From the NCBI RefSeq assembly GCF_018138085.1, contig NZ_CP073105.1, positions 868,001 through 932,000 on the forward strand: a stretch of 64,000 nt of DNA, read 5' to 3'. This DNA is from Stutzerimonas stutzeri. GTDB lineage: Bacteria > Pseudomonadota > Gammaproteobacteria > Pseudomonadales > Pseudomonadaceae. The translations under genes were made by a program, and so were the position numbers. Positions 52,729 through 60,806 of the stretch are shown one piece after another; positions within the stretch are counted from its first letter, which is position 1, and every line of letters starts with the position of its first letter. The notes under the pieces were generated by a model. That model did no database searches. It was not told where the DNA came from and saw only the letters and a program-made list of their open reading frames with translations.

Positions 52729-54111
52729 TCAGTCAAGGGGCTGTGGCTGTGCTGCCTGCCGAACCGTATGGCTGGGCGCGAACCACTGCTGCCGACGTTG
52801 CAGGGTTCTGGCAAGGCTGCCCAGGCAGATGCCTCGCAGGAGCATGAAGGCGAGGAAGGCCAACCACAATCCATGATTGCCCAGTCCGCGCAACAGCCAG
52901 CCCAATGGTAGCGAAATCGCAACGGCGAGCAGCATGGCGTTGCGCATTTCCCGCGCGCGGGTGGCGCCGATGAACAGGCCGTCGAGCAGATAGCTCCAGA
53001 CGGCCACCAGCGGTAGCGCTGCAAGATACGGCAGATACGCGATGGCGGTTGCGCGCACCGCCGGGATGTCGGTCTGCAAGCCGATGAACAGCTCTCCCCC
53101 GAGCAGGAAGAACAGGCCGAAGGCCAGGCTCGCCAGCAACGACCAGCCGCCGGCGACGGTCAGGATGCGGCGCAGCTCAGTGCGGTTTTGGGCGCCGATG
53201 GCGTGGCCGCTGAGCGCTTCGACCGCATGGGCCAGGCCATCGAGCGCATGCGCGGTCAGCATCAGGCCGTTGAGCAGCAGTGCGTTGGCCGCCACCGTGG
53301 CATCGCCCAGCCACGTGCCCTGCACTGTGACCAGAAAGAACACCAGTTGCAGCGCCAGCGAGCGCACGAAAATATCGCGATTGACTGACATCAGCGGTCG
53401 CCAGCTGGACCAGAGCCCTAGCGCCCGACGATCCAGCCGTCCCGGGTAGCGCAGCAACGCGCCGCGGGTCAGCGCCAGGCCGACCAGCACGCCACTCCAT
53501 TCGGCCACCACCGAGGCGCGAGCGGCGCCGGCCACGCCCCAGTCCAGGCCGACCACGAACCAGAGGTCCAGGGCGACGTTGATGAAGTTGGTGGTCAGCA
53601 GAATCGCTAAGGGCGCGCGGGCGTTCTGAGTACCGAGAAACCAGCCGATCAGCGCCAGGCTGGCCAACGCCGCCGGCAGGCCGAACAGGCGGGTGTGGAA
53701 GTAATGCTGAGTCAGGTCATCGAGTTCGGCCGATGGCTGCATCAGTTGCAGCGCATAACCTTTGAGCGGCAGCGCGATCAGGCTAAGCAACAGGGCGAAG
53801 CCCAGCGCCAGCAGCAGGCCTTGCAGCAGGACCTGGCGCAGCGCGCCGCCGTCATCGCGTCCGGCGGCCTGGGCGGCGAAGCCAGTGGTGCCCATGCGCA
53901 GAAAGCCCATAACCCAGACGAGCAAGGTGTAAAGGCTGCCGCCGACCGCCACGGCGGCCAGCTGATGGGCGTGCGGCAGATGGCCGATCACCGCGCTGTC
54001 CACCAGCGCCACCAGCGGTACCGAGAGATTGGACAGAATCATCGGTGCAGCCAGCGCCCAGACCCGCTTGTGGGTGGGGACGTGCTGCCAAGCGGTCATC
54101 AACCGTGACAT
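52729..54111 (-). CDS. dinF: MATE-family efflux transporter (DinF type)
   Basis: A 460-residue cation-coupled exporter with twelve helices and two similar halves. APMILSNLSVPLVALVDSAVIGHL at the start is the DinF form of the MATE N-terminal motif; GWFLGTQNARAPLAILLTTNFINVALD is conserved in the fifth to sixth helix. Start at 54111 (MSRLMTAWQHV); the frame runs 18 codons further. Confidence 0.87.
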   Translation of the reverse strand: MSRLMTAWQHVPTHKRVWALAAPMILSNLSVPLVALVDSAVIGHLPHAHQLAAVAVGGSLYTLLVWVMGFLRMGTTGFAAQAAGRDDGGALRQVLLQGLLLALGFALLLSLIALPLKGYALQLMQPSAELDDLTQHYFHTRLFGLPAALASLALIGWFLGTQNARAPLAILLTTNFINVALDLWFVVGLDWGVAGAARASVVAEWSGVLVGLALTRGALLRYPGRLDRRALGLWSSWRPLMSVNRDIFVRSLALQLVFFLVTVQGTWLGDATVAANALLLNGLMLTAHALDGLAHAVEALSGHAIGAQNRTELRRILTVAGGWSLLASLAFGLFFLLGGELFIGLQTDIPAVRATAIAYLPYLAALPLVAVWSYLLDGLFIGATRAREMRNAMLLAVAISLPLGWLLRGLGNHGLWLAFLAFMLLRGICLGSLARTLQRRQQWFAPSHTVRQAAQPQPLD

Positions 54112-54172
54112 GAAGGGCTCCAGAGTGGCCCGGCATGATACAGCGTGTTGGGCTGCAGGCTTCAAGCGTCAG

Positions 54173-54212
54173 GCTTTCCAGCCTCCAGCCTCCAGCCTCC
54201 AGCCTCCAGCTT
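54173..54212. repeat. Short tandem repeat CCAGCCT
   Basis: Five copies of the 7-base unit CCAGCCT/CCTCCAG in a row in the 111-base gap between two leftward genes. Probably prone to length change. Confidence 0.8.
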
Positions 54213-54222
54213 TTGGCTTTGC

Positions 54223-54516
54223 TTAGTGGATCAACCAGCTCAATAACCAGAGCCCCAGGAACAGATAGATCACCCCGGCGATGATCGAGCGACGGAAAAA
54301 GGCACGAAATGCACCGACCAGCAGCATCAGGCCGATCGCCAGCGCGATCAGGCTGATCAGCGAGCGGTCCATGCCGAGGGTTCGTGACAATCCCTCGAGG
54401 AAGTTGGCTCCGGCATCGGCGAACAGGCCGAAAAAACCACTGAGCGCATCGACGATGTAACGGATTACCGTGCCGAGCGCCTGGCCCAACCATTCGAAAA
54501 AGCTTTCCACCTGCAT
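54223..54516 (-). CDS. Small membrane protein
   Basis: A 97-residue protein starting MQVESFFEWLGQALGTVIRYIVDALSGF with an amphipathic N-terminal half and two tight membrane helices at about 53-70 and 77-96 (ISLIALAIGLMLLVGAF; AGVIYLFLGLWLLSWLIH). No family recognised. Confidence 0.7.
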   Translation of the reverse strand: MQVESFFEWLGQALGTVIRYIVDALSGFFGLFADAGANFLEGLSRTLGMDRSLISLIALAIGLMLLVGAFRAFFRRSIIAGVIYLFLGLWLLSWLIH

Positions 54517-54731
54517 GCTGCGCTCCTGTCGGACGATCCGCGACCGCTGGGGCGGCCGTTCCTGCGGCATTGGGCTACCAAACCGTCCGGCAGTTCCCGG
54601 TGCGCTCGTTGAACCAGCCGGGACTGGCCGGGTCATTAGCGGGCTGATTCGCGCCGGAGTGGTGCGCGTCACGCAAATGCAATCCTTCCCAAGCAGTCTG
54701 TCTCGCCAATGCTGCGAGACGAGTACCGAAC

Positions 54732-55664
54732 ATGCCATTGCTTTCCAACATACCCTGGCGGTTGCCCGCGCTTCGTCCGCAAGTGTGGGGCCTGGGAGCG
54801 CTCGCCGCCGGGCTGCTCTACGCGGCCGCCAGCGTCCATCTGGACGAGCGAATCTTCTATGCCGTGCAATCGGCATGGCACGCGGACAGCCGCCAGGCCC
54901 GCAGCCTCTGGCTGCCGGAGTATCGAGTGCGAGTCGATGCGCGGCCGGTGGCGTCGATCCGCGATAACCTCTCCGGACTGACCTTCGATGAGCGGCGCAA
55001 CCATCTCTGGGCGGTGGTGAATAACCCGGAGGAACTGGTGGCGATCGACGCGAACGGCCAGTTCATGGCGCGCTACCCGCTCGAGGGGTTCACCGACGTG
55101 GAGGCCGTGACCTATCTGGGCGATGACCTGCTGGTGGTCGCCGAGGAGCGCAGTCAGACCTTGGTGATCATGCCGGTGCCGAACCGGCCCGGCGCGCTGC
55201 AGCGCGGTGATTATGCCTCGTTGTCGCTGGCCCTGGGCGAAGAGGACAATGCCGGGTTCGAGGGGCTGGGCTACGATCGTGCCGGAGACCGACTGTTCGT
55301 GGTCAAGGAGCACTCACCGCGCAAGCTGTACGAGATTCAGGGGCTCAAGGCCAGCCTCGACGGGCAGTTGAACATCAAGGTCATCGACCGCGAGGCGTGG
55401 ATCGAAGACAAGGATATGGCCAGCGACCTGTCCTCGGTTCACTTCGACGAGCGCACCGGCCATCTGGTGCTGCTCAGCGATGAAGCCAAGATGCTGCTGG
55501 AGCTCGATGGCCGCGGCGAGCTGGTCAGCTTCCGCTCGTTGTGGAGTGGCTTTGCCGGCCTCGACAAGAGCGTGCCACAGGCCGAAGGCATGACCTTCGA
55601 CGCGCGGGGCGACCTCTATCTGGTCAGCGAGCCCAACCTGTTCTACGCCTTCGAACGCAAGTAG
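54732..55664 (+). CDS. SdiA-regulated/YjiK-like protein
   Basis: A 310-residue protein with one N-terminal anchor (about 17-32) and a periplasmic beta-propeller of the SdiA-regulated (YjiK) family: NLSGLTFDERRNHLWAVVNNPEELVAID, GFTDVEAVTYLGDDLLVVAEER, NAGFEGLGYD and AEGMTFDARGDLYLVSEPNLFY. Function unknown. Divergent from the small membrane protein. Confidence 0.83.
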   Translation: MPLLSNIPWRLPALRPQVWGLGALAAGLLYAAASVHLDERIFYAVQSAWHADSRQARSLWLPEYRVRVDARPVASIRDNLSGLTFDERRNHLWAVVNNPEELVAIDANGQFMARYPLEGFTDVEAVTYLGDDLLVVAEERSQTLVIMPVPNRPGALQRGDYASLSLALGEEDNAGFEGLGYDRAGDRLFVVKEHSPRKLYEIQGLKASLDGQLNIKVIDREAWIEDKDMASDLSSVHFDERTGHLVLLSDEAKMLLELDGRGELVSFRSLWSGFAGLDKSVPQAEGMTFDARGDLYLVSEPNLFYAFERK

Positions 55665-55678
55665 CTCAACCGCCGGGC

Positions 55679-56128
55679 TTAGCCGCGGCGGATCATCCAG
55701 ACGCCGCCGAAAATCAGCAATAGCCCCACGACCTTGCCGAGGCTTATCGACGATTGGCGAAAGCCCGCCCAGCCGAAGTGGTCCAGCAGCAAGGCCATGC
55801 CCAGTTGGCCGGCCAACACCAGCGCCATGAACAGCAGCGCGCCGATGCGCGGCCCGGCAAAGGCGGCCGTGGCGATGAAGAACATGCCCAGCAGGCCGGC
55901 ACACCAGTGATACCAGTTCAGACCCCTTAGCGCCTGCAGCCCCGGCATGTCGCGCTGGAACAACACCACGCAGATCAGCGCCACCGTGCCCACCGCGAAC
56001 GACAGCATGGCGGCACTCATCACACTGCCGAAGTGCTTGGCGACCTGCCCGTTGATACCGGCCTGAAGCGGCAGAAAGGCTCCGGCAACGAACGGCAGGA
56101 TGAGAAGCCACCAGGCGACGACGGGCAT
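55679..56128 (-). CDS. DMT-family transporter (DUF606/YdcZ type)
   Basis: A 149-residue half-size transporter with five helices: ILPFVAGAFLPLQAGINGQVAKHF, then AMLSFAVGTVALICVVL and VLAGQLGMALLLDHFGW with the final LLIFGGVWMIRRG. Matches the DUF606 branch of the drug/metabolite superfamily. Convergent with the YjiK-like gene. The open frame upstream runs into the REP array and is not coding. Confidence 0.83.
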   Translation of the reverse strand: MPVVAWWLLILPFVAGAFLPLQAGINGQVAKHFGSVMSAAMLSFAVGTVALICVVLFQRDMPGLQALRGLNWYHWCAGLLGMFFIATAAFAGPRIGALLFMALVLAGQLGMALLLDHFGWAGFRQSSISLGKVVGLLLIFGGVWMIRRG

Positions 56129-56239
56129 GCGATTTGTCTCCAGGGTTGAGAAGCTGGCCAGCCGGAACGGCAGGGCAGTGATTGGCCGGCCATTTTCGGT
56201 GCGCGGCGCGTCTACGACAAGGGTAGCGAGCTGCTTGTT

Positions 56240-57115
56240 TTGGCTTTGCTTTGTACGAGGCCCGCCCTCGGGGCGAAGCTTTTCGGGCACCGAGCTGGCG
56301 CGATTCGCCGCGGGTCGCGCCTCCCACAGAAGAGCGTGCGACCTGCGCAACGCAGCGCCATGCACGGGCTCAATGTGTGGGAGGCCCGCCCTCGGGGCGA
56401 AGCTTTTCGGGCACCGAGCTGGCGCCATTCGCCGCGGGTCGCGCCTCCCACAGAAAAGCGCGCGACCGGCACGACGCAGCGCCATGCACGGGCTCGATTT
56501 GTGGGAGGCCCGCCCTCGGGGCGAAGCTGTTCGGGCACCGAACCGGTGCCATTCGCCGCGGGTCGCGCCTCCCACAGAAAAGCGCGCGGCCTGCACAGCG
56601 CAGCGCCATGCACGGGCTCAATTGGTGGAGGCCGGCCCTCGGGACGAAGCTTTCGGGAGCAGAGCCGGCGCCATTCGCCGCGGGTCGCGCCTCCCACAGA
56701 AAAGCGTGCGACCTGCGCAACGCAGCGCCATGCACGGGCTCAATGTGTGGGAGGCCCGCCCTCGGGGCGAAGCTTTTCGGGCACAGAACCGGCGCCATTC
56801 GCCGCGGGTCGCGGCTCCCACAGAAAATGCATGCCCCCCGCGCAATGCGGTGTCATGCACTGACCGCTTTTGTGGGAGGCCCGCCCTCGGGGCGAAGCTT
56901 TTCGGGCACAGAGCCGGCGCCATTCGCCGCGGGTCGCGGCTCCCACAGAAAATGCGTGCCACCCGCGCAATGCGGTGTCATGCACTGACCGCTTTTGTGG
57001 GAGGCCCGCCCTCGGGGCGAAGCTTTTCGGGCTCCGAGCCGGCGCCATTCGCCGCGGGTCGCGGCTCCCCACGGAAAAGCGCGCGGCCTGCATAAGGCGG
57101 CGCCTCCCGCAAAAA
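56240..57115. repeat. Seven-unit tandem array of REP family B
   Basis: Units beginning GAGGCCCGCCCTCGGGGCGA start at 56257, 56381, 56505, 56628, 56751, 56876 and 57001 (period 123-125). Each is a pair of inverted arms: GTGGGAGGCCCGCCC plus TCGGGGCGAAGCTTTTCGGG, then TTCGCCGCGGGTCGCGCCTCCCACAG. A variable linker of about 45 bases (GCGCCATGCACGGGCTCAAT) follows. The linker changes type after unit 5 (CGCAATGCGGTGTCATGCAC). Same family as 14270-14710, unrelated in arm sequence to the array at 9150. No gene. Confidence 0.92.
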
Positions 57116-57140
57116 AGAACAGGAGGCGCGGCTCGGCAGG

Positions 57141-57701
57141 TCAGTGCGGTGGGTATTGCGACAGCACGTCGGTGACGGCCTGGCGGAACACTCCGGTGCG
57201 TTCCTGTGGGCTGCCCGGATCGTCGCGCAGTATCCGTTCGGAACTGCCACGCCAGACCAGCTTGCCGTCTTTCGCGTCGTAGAAGTCGATCTGCAAGGTA
57301 CCGACCTGGTAATGAATCGTCCGGGTGTCGGTGAGCATCGGACCGCCCCAATAGCCGTACCATGGGCTGCCCCAGGCGCTCATCGATGCGGTGGTGTATT
57401 GCTGCGTACGTTCATCGACGATGAACCAGGTCTGCACGCGTACATCCGGTTGCTGCCCGGACTGGGCCTGACGCAAGCCGCGCTGGTCGAGTTGTTCGCT
57501 TACCGCGCTGCGGATGCGTTGCTCGGTCAGGTCGCTTTTGATGCGCGGATCGTCCGGCCGGTACTGCAGGGCCGGCTCCTGCCAGCTCCAGGTTCGATAG
57601 GTGGAAAAATCCCGTTGCGGGTCGAAATCCCGTTGCACCTGGGGGCCTTGGCAGGCGGCCAGCACCAGTAGCAAGGGCAGCATCAGCAATGAGCGGAACA
57701 T
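57141..57701 (-). CDS. DUF4136-family lipoprotein
   Basis: A 186-residue lipoprotein, signal MFRSLLMLPLLLVLAACQ (lipobox LAAC, Cys17). The DUF4136 region has DFDPQRDFSTYRTWSWQEP and IRSAVSEQLDQRGLRQAQSGQQPDVRV, ending VTDVLSQYPPH. Function unknown. Directly followed upstream by a paralogue. Confidence 0.83.
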   Translation of the reverse strand: MFRSLLMLPLLLVLAACQGPQVQRDFDPQRDFSTYRTWSWQEPALQYRPDDPRIKSDLTEQRIRSAVSEQLDQRGLRQAQSGQQPDVRVQTWFIVDERTQQYTTASMSAWGSPWYGYWGGPMLTDTRTIHYQVGTLQIDFYDAKDGKLVWRGSSERILRDDPGSPQERTGVFRQAVTDVLSQYPPH

Positions 57702-57729
57702 CGTGGTCCTCCTCGCGCTCAGGCGCGGG

Positions 57730-58341
57730 TCAATGCGGCGGGTAGTCGGCCAGGGCGCTATTCACCGCTTCGCGGGCGGCGTCCTTGCGTTCGGCCTGGG
57801 TGCTGCCGCTGCGGGACGCGGCGCGGTTGCTCCAGACGGTCTGGCCAGAGGCGCTGTCGATCATCTCGATGCGCACCGTGATGACCTGTTCTTCATAGTT
57901 GCGGACCACCGGAGCACTGGCGCCAATCCCGACGCCGCTGCCGTAGCCCGGGCCATAGCCGCCGTAGCGACCCACGCCGACGCGCGGTCCGTAGTCATCG
58001 TATACCTGGCGAACACGGGTCTCCAGCCGAGCGCTCGCGCTGATCTGGACGTCGCCCTTGGTCCCGGCGGGGGCCGGCCGCAGCCCGCGTTGGTCAAGGG
58101 CGCCGGCGACCATTTCCTGCAGCTCTTCGCCAGCGATCGAGGCAGTGCCGGCTGGCTGGTTGCGCCAGCTCCAGCTTTGATAGCTGGAAAAATCCCGCGG
58201 CGCGGCCGGGTAGATCGGAGACTGGATCTGCTCGATCGGCGGGGCTGGCGGGATCGGCGCCGACTCCTCGGTATACGGATTGCCGCTCTGGCAGGCAGCC
58301 AGGCTCAGGCAGAGCAACGTGAGAACAGCGCGCAACGACAT
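57730..58341 (-). CDS. DUF4136-family lipoprotein, paralogue
   Basis: A 203-residue lipoprotein, signal MSLRAVLTLLCLSLAACQ (Cys17). Shares RDFSSYQSWSWRNQP, QEMVAGALDQRGLRPAPAGTKGDVQI and the C-terminus NSALADYPPH with the next gene, 28 bases away, but has an inserted Gly/Tyr-rich loop (GVGRYGGYGPGYGSGVGIG). A tandem duplication. Confidence 0.83.
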   Translation of the reverse strand: MSLRAVLTLLCLSLAACQSGNPYTEESAPIPPAPPIEQIQSPIYPAAPRDFSSYQSWSWRNQPAGTASIAGEELQEMVAGALDQRGLRPAPAGTKGDVQISASARLETRVRQVYDDYGPRVGVGRYGGYGPGYGSGVGIGASAPVVRNYEEQVITVRIEMIDSASGQTVWSNRAASRSGSTQAERKDAAREAVNSALADYPPH

Positions 58342-58358
58342 TGGACCTCCCGGTCGGC

Positions 58359-59108
58359 TCAGCGGGGCCGACACATCCAGTGCAGGTAGCGCCCGAGGCC
58401 GGCAAACGTCGGATGGCGGCGGTAGGCCAGCTCCATCTCGATCAGCTCGGCAGGCTCGGTGCGGGCCTGGAAATCGGCGGGCATGTAGTCATGGAATACG
58501 CGCACGCCACTGGTTGATTCGACCTGCCAGTGCGGCGCGAGTTGCGCCGCCAGCTCGCGCGGGTCGAGCGGTTGTTGCGGTGTCAGGCTCTGGCGCTCAC
58601 CGGCGTAGGTCTGGGTGCGCAGCTTCTTGAAATGGCCCTTGAGCAGGTTGCGGTAGATCAGCGCATCGCGGTTGTAGAAGGCCAGCGACAGCCAGCCGTC
58701 CTCGGCAACCAGGCGGTGCAGCACTGGCAGGATCGCCTGCGGTTCGGCCAGCCATTCAAGCACCGCATGGCAGATGACCAGATCGAAACGGCCTTCGACG
58801 TGGCTTTCCACGTCCTGCCAGGGGGCCTGAATGAACGTCGCGTTCTGGCCTGCTTCGGCGAATTGCCTGCGAGCGCCTTCCAGCATGGGTTCGGCAGGCT
58901 CGGCCAGCGTAACCTGATGGCCCTGCCGTGCGAGCCAGAGGCTCATGTAGCCGAGCCCCGCACCAATGTCCAACACACGCAGTGGGCGCTGCGGCAAGGC
59001 TTCGGTGAGATCCGCCTGCAGCACGGCGAGACGGATCGCGCCCTTGGCGCCGCCGTAGATCTTCTCGGCGAAGCGCGTCGCCAGTTCGTCGAAATGTCGA
59101 TCGCTCAT
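58359..59108 (-). CDS. cmoM: CmoM-like tRNA 5-carboxymethoxyuridine methyltransferase
   Basis: A 249-residue SAM-dependent methyltransferase. The start MSDRHFDELATRFAEKIYGGAKGAIRLAVLQADL is characteristic of CmoM, which methylates cmo5U34 to mcmo5U in tRNA. Motif I is in LRVLDIGAGLGYMSLWLARQGHQVTLAEP (about 43-71) and motif post-I in DLVICHAVLEWL. The next gene overlaps by four bases. Confidence 0.85.
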   Translation of the reverse strand: MSDRHFDELATRFAEKIYGGAKGAIRLAVLQADLTEALPQRPLRVLDIGAGLGYMSLWLARQGHQVTLAEPAEPMLEGARRQFAEAGQNATFIQAPWQDVESHVEGRFDLVICHAVLEWLAEPQAILPVLHRLVAEDGWLSLAFYNRDALIYRNLLKGHFKKLRTQTYAGERQSLTPQQPLDPRELAAQLAPHWQVESTSGVRVFHDYMPADFQARTEPAELIEMELAYRRHPTFAGLGRYLHWMCRPR

Positions 59109-59410
59109 CGGACGAACCGCCTTTCGTTGTCGGCGAGCTTGGCCAGCAATGCCTGCTCCATGTCGATGCCCAGTTCGCTGCACATCAAGAGCAGGTACGT
59201 GAGAATGTCGCCCACTTCCTGGCCGGCATGGTCGAGCTGGTCAGCCGATAGCTGGCGCGACTCGTCCTCGGTCTGCCACTGGAAAATTTCCACCAGCTCG
59301 GCCATTTCCACGCTGGCGGCCATGGCGAGGTTTTTCGGGCTGTGGAAACGCCGCCAGTCGTTGCGGTCGCGGATCGCATGCAGGCGTTGAGTGATCTGTT
59401 CAATGTTCAT
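59105..59410 (-). CDS. MazG-like nucleotide pyrophosphohydrolase
   Basis: A 101-residue all-helical NTP pyrophosphohydrolase of the RS21-C6/MazG-like type: SPKNLAMAASVEMAELVEIFQW (EXXE metal motif near 34-41) and GQEVGDILTYLLLMCSELGID (second metal motif near 65-68). Probably removes non-canonical or excess dNTPs such as dCTP analogues. Upstream gene of a pair with cmoM. Confidence 0.87.
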   Translation of the reverse strand: MNIEQITQRLHAIRDRNDWRRFHSPKNLAMAASVEMAELVEIFQWQTEDESRQLSADQLDHAGQEVGDILTYLLLMCSELGIDMEQALLAKLADNERRFVR

Positions 59411-59560
59411 CAGAAAGGCGGGCTCGTTAAAAGGCCGGGGCCGGTGCGGCCTATGGCTGACCGCAATTGATTGTTTCCGGATCGCGGCAAGCATCTGTAA
59501 CGGCGAGTCTGCTCGCGATCAGCGTCGGCGGCCATTCTATGCCCGCTACGGGTTCATCGC

Positions 59561-60550
59561 TCAAGGGCGGCGCACTTTCAATTCGCGTGCAATGGCGATG
59601 ACCCCGGGGCGATAGTCGCCTTGCTCGATGGCGGCGATCGCTCGCTCCAGCACCCGCTCGGCAATCTGATCGTGCTGCTGGGAGATCGCGTTGACCCGGA
59701 TCGGCAGGAAGTCCAGCAACTGCGCGTCACCGAAGGTCGCCAGTCGCAGATGCCCGGGCCAGAGCAGGTCGCGCTCACGCAGCGCATCGAAGACGCCTTC
59801 GAGCAGGACGTAGGCGGTGGTGATCAAGGCATCGGGCAACGCGCCGCGGTCGAGCAGGGCGAGCATCTGCTCGCGGCCGCAGGCACGGCTGAACTGCTCG
59901 GCCTGGAGCATGCTGATCGGCCCGCGGTGATGCTCGAGGGCCTGGTGAAACCCCTGCTCCCGCTGCTGACTGATCGGCAGTGCAGGCCGCGCGCTGATCA
60001 GCGCGATATGCGCACCGCTCGGTACGTCCAGGGAGCGGGTCAGCTGCGCCGCCGCCTCGCGGTCGTCGCTGACCACGGAACAGAAGTGCTCGGCGTCCAG
60101 GGCACGGTCGAGGGCGATTACCGGGGTGCCGGCTGCCAGCAAGGTTCGGTAACTGGCATCGTCGGCTGGCAGGCTGCTGGCGACGATCAGCGCGTCGCAA
60201 CGGCGTGAGCGCAGCACCTGGATGACCTGGCGCTCGGTGTCGGGCTCGTCGTCGGAGCCGGCAATGAGCAACTGATAGCCGCGTTGGCGGGCGCGCTGCT
60301 CGAGCAGCTTGGCCAGGCGTGCGTAGCTGGGGTTTTCCAGATCCGGAACGATGAAGCCGATCGTCCGGGACTGCCCCCGGCGCAGGCCAGCTGCCTGCTG
60401 GTCAAGTTGAAATCCCTGCTGTTCGGCCACGGCCATGACGCGCTCGACCGTGGCCGGGCTGATCCGGCGTTGTGCAGCCTTGCCGTTGAGCACATAGCTG
60501 GCGGTGGTCACCGAAACGTTGGCGAGGCGGGCAATGTCGGTCAGTTTCAA
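59561..60550 (-). CDS. cra: Cra/FruR, LacI-family regulator of fructose genes
   Basis: A 329-residue LacI-family repressor. DNA-binding helix in MKLTDIARLANVSVTTASYVLNGKAAQ (about 1-27) with Cra-like RISPATVERVMAVAEQQGF; periplasmic-binding-like sensor core follows. In pseudomonads it represses the fruBKA operon and is relieved by fructose-1-phosphate. It diverges from fruB with a perfect operator between. Confidence 0.92.
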   Translation of the reverse strand: MKLTDIARLANVSVTTASYVLNGKAAQRRISPATVERVMAVAEQQGFQLDQQAAGLRRGQSRTIGFIVPDLENPSYARLAKLLEQRARQRGYQLLIAGSDDEPDTERQVIQVLRSRRCDALIVASSLPADDASYRTLLAAGTPVIALDRALDAEHFCSVVSDDREAAAQLTRSLDVPSGAHIALISARPALPISQQREQGFHQALEHHRGPISMLQAEQFSRACGREQMLALLDRGALPDALITTAYVLLEGVFDALRERDLLWPGHLRLATFGDAQLLDFLPIRVNAISQQHDQIAERVLERAIAAIEQGDYRPGVIAIARELKVRRP

Positions 60551-60688
60551 CTAAAGATCCTAGGGTCTGGTCCCGTTACGTCGCGGTGGCGATGGCGCGC
60601 CGTACCCTGCAAGACAGGCCGGGCGAAGACGGGTGGTATGAACTCGGGCTTCTAGAATTACCCAATATTGCGTAATGTGCCAACCTTA

Positions 60689-60704
60689 GCTGAAACGTTT
60701 CAGC
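60689..60704. promoter_or_regulatory. Cra/FruR operator
   Basis: GCTGAAACGTTTCAGC is a perfect 16-base palindrome and the textbook FruR site, 139 bases upstream of cra and 103 upstream of fruB, so it can control both. Confidence 0.9.
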
Positions 60705-60806
60705 AGTGTTCCGGTCTCAGGCGTCGATCAGGATTTCGGCGACACCGCCCCGTCGGCCGAGGCGACCGGCCCAAAACAATAAGCGCGAGCCCGCAAGGAG
60801 TTTTCC

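Noticed and set aside
56100..57095. Long ORFs through the REP family B array
   Set aside because: They translate the repeat units themselves (GGPPSGRSFSGTE-like repeats) and break with the array. They are not repeat proteins.
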